A stretch of DNA of 45,826 nt. Source: Desulfurellales bacterium (GTDB lineage: Bacteria; Campylobacterota_A; Desulfurellia; Desulfurellales; Hippeaceae). Below, piece after piece: positions 44,291 through 45,826 of the stretch. Made by a program: the position numbers and the translations under genes. The stretch spans positions 1 through 45,826 of the forward strand of contig JALUBE010000162.1 of NCBI GenBank assembly GCA_027045065.1. The letters are read 5' to 3'. The notes beneath the pieces were generated by a model. It saw only the letters and a list, made by a program, of their open reading frames with translations. It was not told the origin of the DNA and did no database searches. Position 1 is the stretch's first letter, and every line of letters begins with the position of its first letter.

Positions 44291-44637
44291 ATATGAAATG
44301 GGTTTGTGTAGAAGATGATCAAGACGATAACGAGCATATAGATAACGAGGGATTCAATCATTGCAAGGCCGATCATCATCGTTGTAAGTAATTTACCAGA
44401 AAGCGCTGGATTCCTTGCAGTGCCCAAAACTGTACCGTTTACAGCATGTCCCTGCCCTATACCACCGCCACCTGCTGCAAGACCCAATCCAATGGCACCA
44501 CCCATGGCAACAAACATGTAGTACTTTTTCAAAACAAGATTAGCCGTCTGGGATGCCGTGTTAGCGTCTCCAGCAGCCAGAGCCGGTAGTGCAACAACCA
44601 TAGCAAGTAGCGTTAACAATAGAACCTTACCTTTCAT
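44287..44637 (-). CDS. atpE: ATP synthase Fo subunit c with N-terminal leader
   Basis: This 116-residue c subunit is longer than the usual 75-90 because residues 1-21 look like a signal peptide (LPALAAG). The hairpin follows: helix 1 about 42-68 with a glycine-rich GGGGIGQGHA, the polar loop TARNPALSGK, and helix 2 about 84-111. The ion-binding residues are Gln62, Glu95, Ser96 and Tyr100; Leu97 stands where Na+-type rings usually have Thr. Leader peptides on c are known in Aquifex. It forms the rotor ring. It is last in the atpZ-I-B-E unit, convergent with topA. Confidence 0.93.
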   Translation of the reverse strand: MKGKVLLLTLLAMVVALPALAAGDANTASQTANLVLKKYYMFVAMGGAIGLGLAAGGGGIGQGHAVNGTVLGTARNPALSGKLLTTMMIGLAMIESLVIYMLVIVLIIFYTNPFHI

Positions 44638-44682
44638 AACTCCACCTCCTCACAAAAAATCAAAATAACATTACAAACTTTT

Positions 44683-45354
44683 TTAAGCATGAGGCTCACT
44701 TACCGCATCTGCAATGTACAGTGTCGTGAGTAAGAAGAATATAAACGCCTGCAGTGTAGCTGCAAAGAGAACCAAACCCATTATGGGCAGAGGAACAAGC
44801 CACGGTGCAAGGAAAAAGATAATGGCCAAAAGCAAGTCGTCGCCAAATATGTTTCCGAACAACCTGACGGACAACGATATAATCCTTGCAAAATGACCGA
44901 TCAACTCAACAGGTATCATCAACGGCGTAAGCCACCAAACAGGCCCCATAAAGTGCTTAATATACTTTACACCGTGCTTTTTTATGCCCAAATACTGATA
45001 ATAGATAAAAACCAAAATTGCCATTGAAAGCGTTGTATTGAGATTGCTCGTGGGTGGCGTAAAGTACGGTATAAGCTCTGTGATGTTGCAGAAAAATATA
45101 AAAATGGCAAGTGTTATAATCAGTGGAAAATGCTTTGGCGTCTCTTCCTTGCCCAAAATATCCTCAACAAATGTATAAATACCGTAAACCACCGATTCAG
45201 CAACGTTTTGGATGCCCTCTGGAACCAGCTTGAGCGACGCTCTAACGATTAAAGCCAAAACAAGTATAACCAACATTATAAACCACGTAAAAACCAAATA
45301 ACCTGGTAAACCCGTTGCTTTAATTATAAAATCCAAAAAAGTTGGAGCTTCCAT
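44683..45354 (-). CDS. atpB: ATP synthase Fo subunit a
   Basis: This 223-residue membrane protein has five to six helices, the NITELIPYFTPPTSNLNTTLS segment (about 90-110) and the essential arginine R164 in ISLSVRLFGNIFGDD, which faces the c-ring carboxylate. It forms the two half-channels for the coupling ion. It lies 9 bases after atpI and 45 bases before atpE. The length is typical of short a subunits in Campylobacterota and related groups. Confidence 0.95.
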   Translation of the reverse strand: MEAPTFLDFIIKATGLPGYLVFTWFIMLVILVLALIVRASLKLVPEGIQNVAESVVYGIYTFVEDILGKEETPKHFPLIITLAIFIFFCNITELIPYFTPPTSNLNTTLSMAILVFIYYQYLGIKKHGVKYIKHFMGPVWWLTPLMIPVELIGHFARIISLSVRLFGNIFGDDLLLAIIFFLAPWLVPLPIMGLVLFAATLQAFIFFLLTTLYIADAVSEPHA

Positions 45355-45363
45355 GTTTCCACC

Positions 45364-45747
45364 TCACACCACAATTTTTCTTGCGTTAAAAAGATTTGCT
45401 ATTGCTACAATCATCAAAGAAATCGGTATTATCGACACGCCAAGCACAATACCCAAGCTATTCACACCCAAACTTAAAAGAAAATAAACGCTAACACCCA
45501 CGATTGTTAACCTAATTATATAATCCACAAGCGAATATCTGCCTTTTTTAAGCCACTTTTTGGCCATAAATTTTAAAAGATACCAATCTCCCAAAGACAC
45601 CATAAAACCAAACAGGCTGCCTACAACACAACTTGTACTTTTAAAAAACAGAAAACACAACAAAGTTGTTAAAAAATATACTATTAAGAAAATAATTTCA
45701 AGTCTTTTTGTCTTTATCTTTATCTCGCCCTTGCCTTTTGATTCCAT
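45364..45747 (-). CDS. atpI: ATP synthase subunit I (AtpI-like)
   Basis: This 127-residue protein starts with a basic, Lys-rich tail followed by four hydrophobic helices, with GSLFGFMVSLGDWYLLKFMAKKW as the most typical stretch. AtpI proteins help assemble the c ring or transport Mg2+. Similarity is low in this family, so the call leans on size and position before atpB. Its start overlaps atpZ by 50 bp. Confidence 0.75.
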   Translation of the reverse strand: MESKGKGEIKIKTKRLEIIFLIVYFLTTLLCFLFFKSTSCVVGSLFGFMVSLGDWYLLKFMAKKWLKKGRYSLVDYIIRLTIVGVSVYFLLSLGVNSLGIVLGVSIIPISLMIVAIANLFNARKIVV

Positions 45748-45826
45748 AAAACATATTCCTAAACGCGGCTACAATACCGAAGAAAAGAAAATGAAAAAAA
45801 AGCCAGTGGTGAGTTGATGCAAATTT
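45698..45826 (-). CDS. AtpZ/AtpQ-like ATP synthase accessory protein, C-terminal fragment
   Basis: A reading frame enters from the right edge and ends at 45698. It encodes 42 residues, containing WLFFHFLFFGIVAAFRNMF and a Lys/Asp-rich tail. The second-helix pattern with G-X-A-A-F-R-N is typical of AtpZ, a small two-helix protein encoded just before atpI in many bacteria and linked to Ca2+/Mg2+ movement and ring assembly. The start is outside the window. The overlap with atpI is 50 bases. Confidence 0.65.
   Translation of the reverse strand, partial: KFASTHHWLFFHFLFFGIVAAFRNMFYGIKRQGRDKDKDKKT

Noticed and set aside
1-45826. CRISPR arrays, tRNA or rRNA genes, insertion sequences, phage or defence genes
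   Set aside because: No repeat-spacer pattern, tRNA cloverleaf, transposase, integrase or known defence domain was found on either strand.

Overview
The window is an AT-rich, gene-dense bacterial chromosome segment made almost entirely of housekeeping genes. It holds no tRNA, rRNA, insertion sequence, phage gene or CRISPR array that I can support. Several features point to the Campylobacterota, and most likely a thermophilic Desulfurella/Hippea-type lineage: soj-parB lying next to atpF'-atpF-atpH-atpA, a split ATP synthase with atpZ-I-B-E elsewhere, a FlpA-like fibronectin III lipoprotein beside an RluD-type gene, and a c subunit with a leader peptide. This placement is an inference from gene order and protein style, not from a search.

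Layout. From about 40.3 kb down to base 1 every gene is on the minus strand, mostly with 1-8 bp gaps or ATGA overlaps. Reading in the direction of transcription: an aldehyde dehydrogenase, a CDF metal exporter and a MIP18/DUF59 protein (40.3-37.7 kb); a shortened dcw cluster, mraZ-rsmH-ftsL-ftsI (37.6-34.2 kb); a U32 protein, rsmD, coaD and an aspartate aminotransferase (34.2-30.8 kb); a membrane-anchored TPR protein, PBP1A, an RluD-type pseudouridine synthase, the FnIII lipoprotein and comM (30.8-23.0 kb); queF, iorA, iorB and valS (22.9-17.6 kb); a surface-glycan group of a secreted propeller-like protein, a polysaccharide deacetylase and two glycosyltransferases (17.6-12.6 kb); a macro-domain protein and livHMGF (12.6-8.8 kb); nadK, a recN-like gene, murG, soj and parB (8.8-3.8 kb); a NhaD/ArsB-type permease with a Usp protein (3.8-1.7 kb); and atpF'-F-H-A, with atpA running off the left edge. 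On the plus strand, 40.4-44.3 kb holds a methyltransferase, dprA and topA, ending in a hairpin terminator. Beyond it atpE-B-I-Z lie on the minus strand and run off the right edge.

How the genes fit together. The themes are energy conservation (both parts of the F1Fo ATP synthase), envelope growth and division (mraZ, rsmH, ftsL, ftsI, PBP1A, murG), surface glycans, chromosome segregation, DNA topology and transformation (soj, parB, recN-like, topA, dprA, comM), and amino-acid use (Liv transporter, IorAB, aminotransferase). The promoters I can read have TTGACA or TTGAAA -35 boxes, at atpF', mraZ, the aldehyde dehydrogenase, the methyltransferase and queF.

I found no clear new defence or mobile system. 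The points most worth a second look are the MraZ-type repeats that overlap the mraZ -10 box and ribosome-binding region, the apparent AUA start of livH, the permease with an added N-terminal extracytoplasmic domain plus a Usp partner inserted into the soj-parB-atp block, the FlpA-like lipoprotein, and two large uncharacterised envelope proteins (630 and 741 residues).
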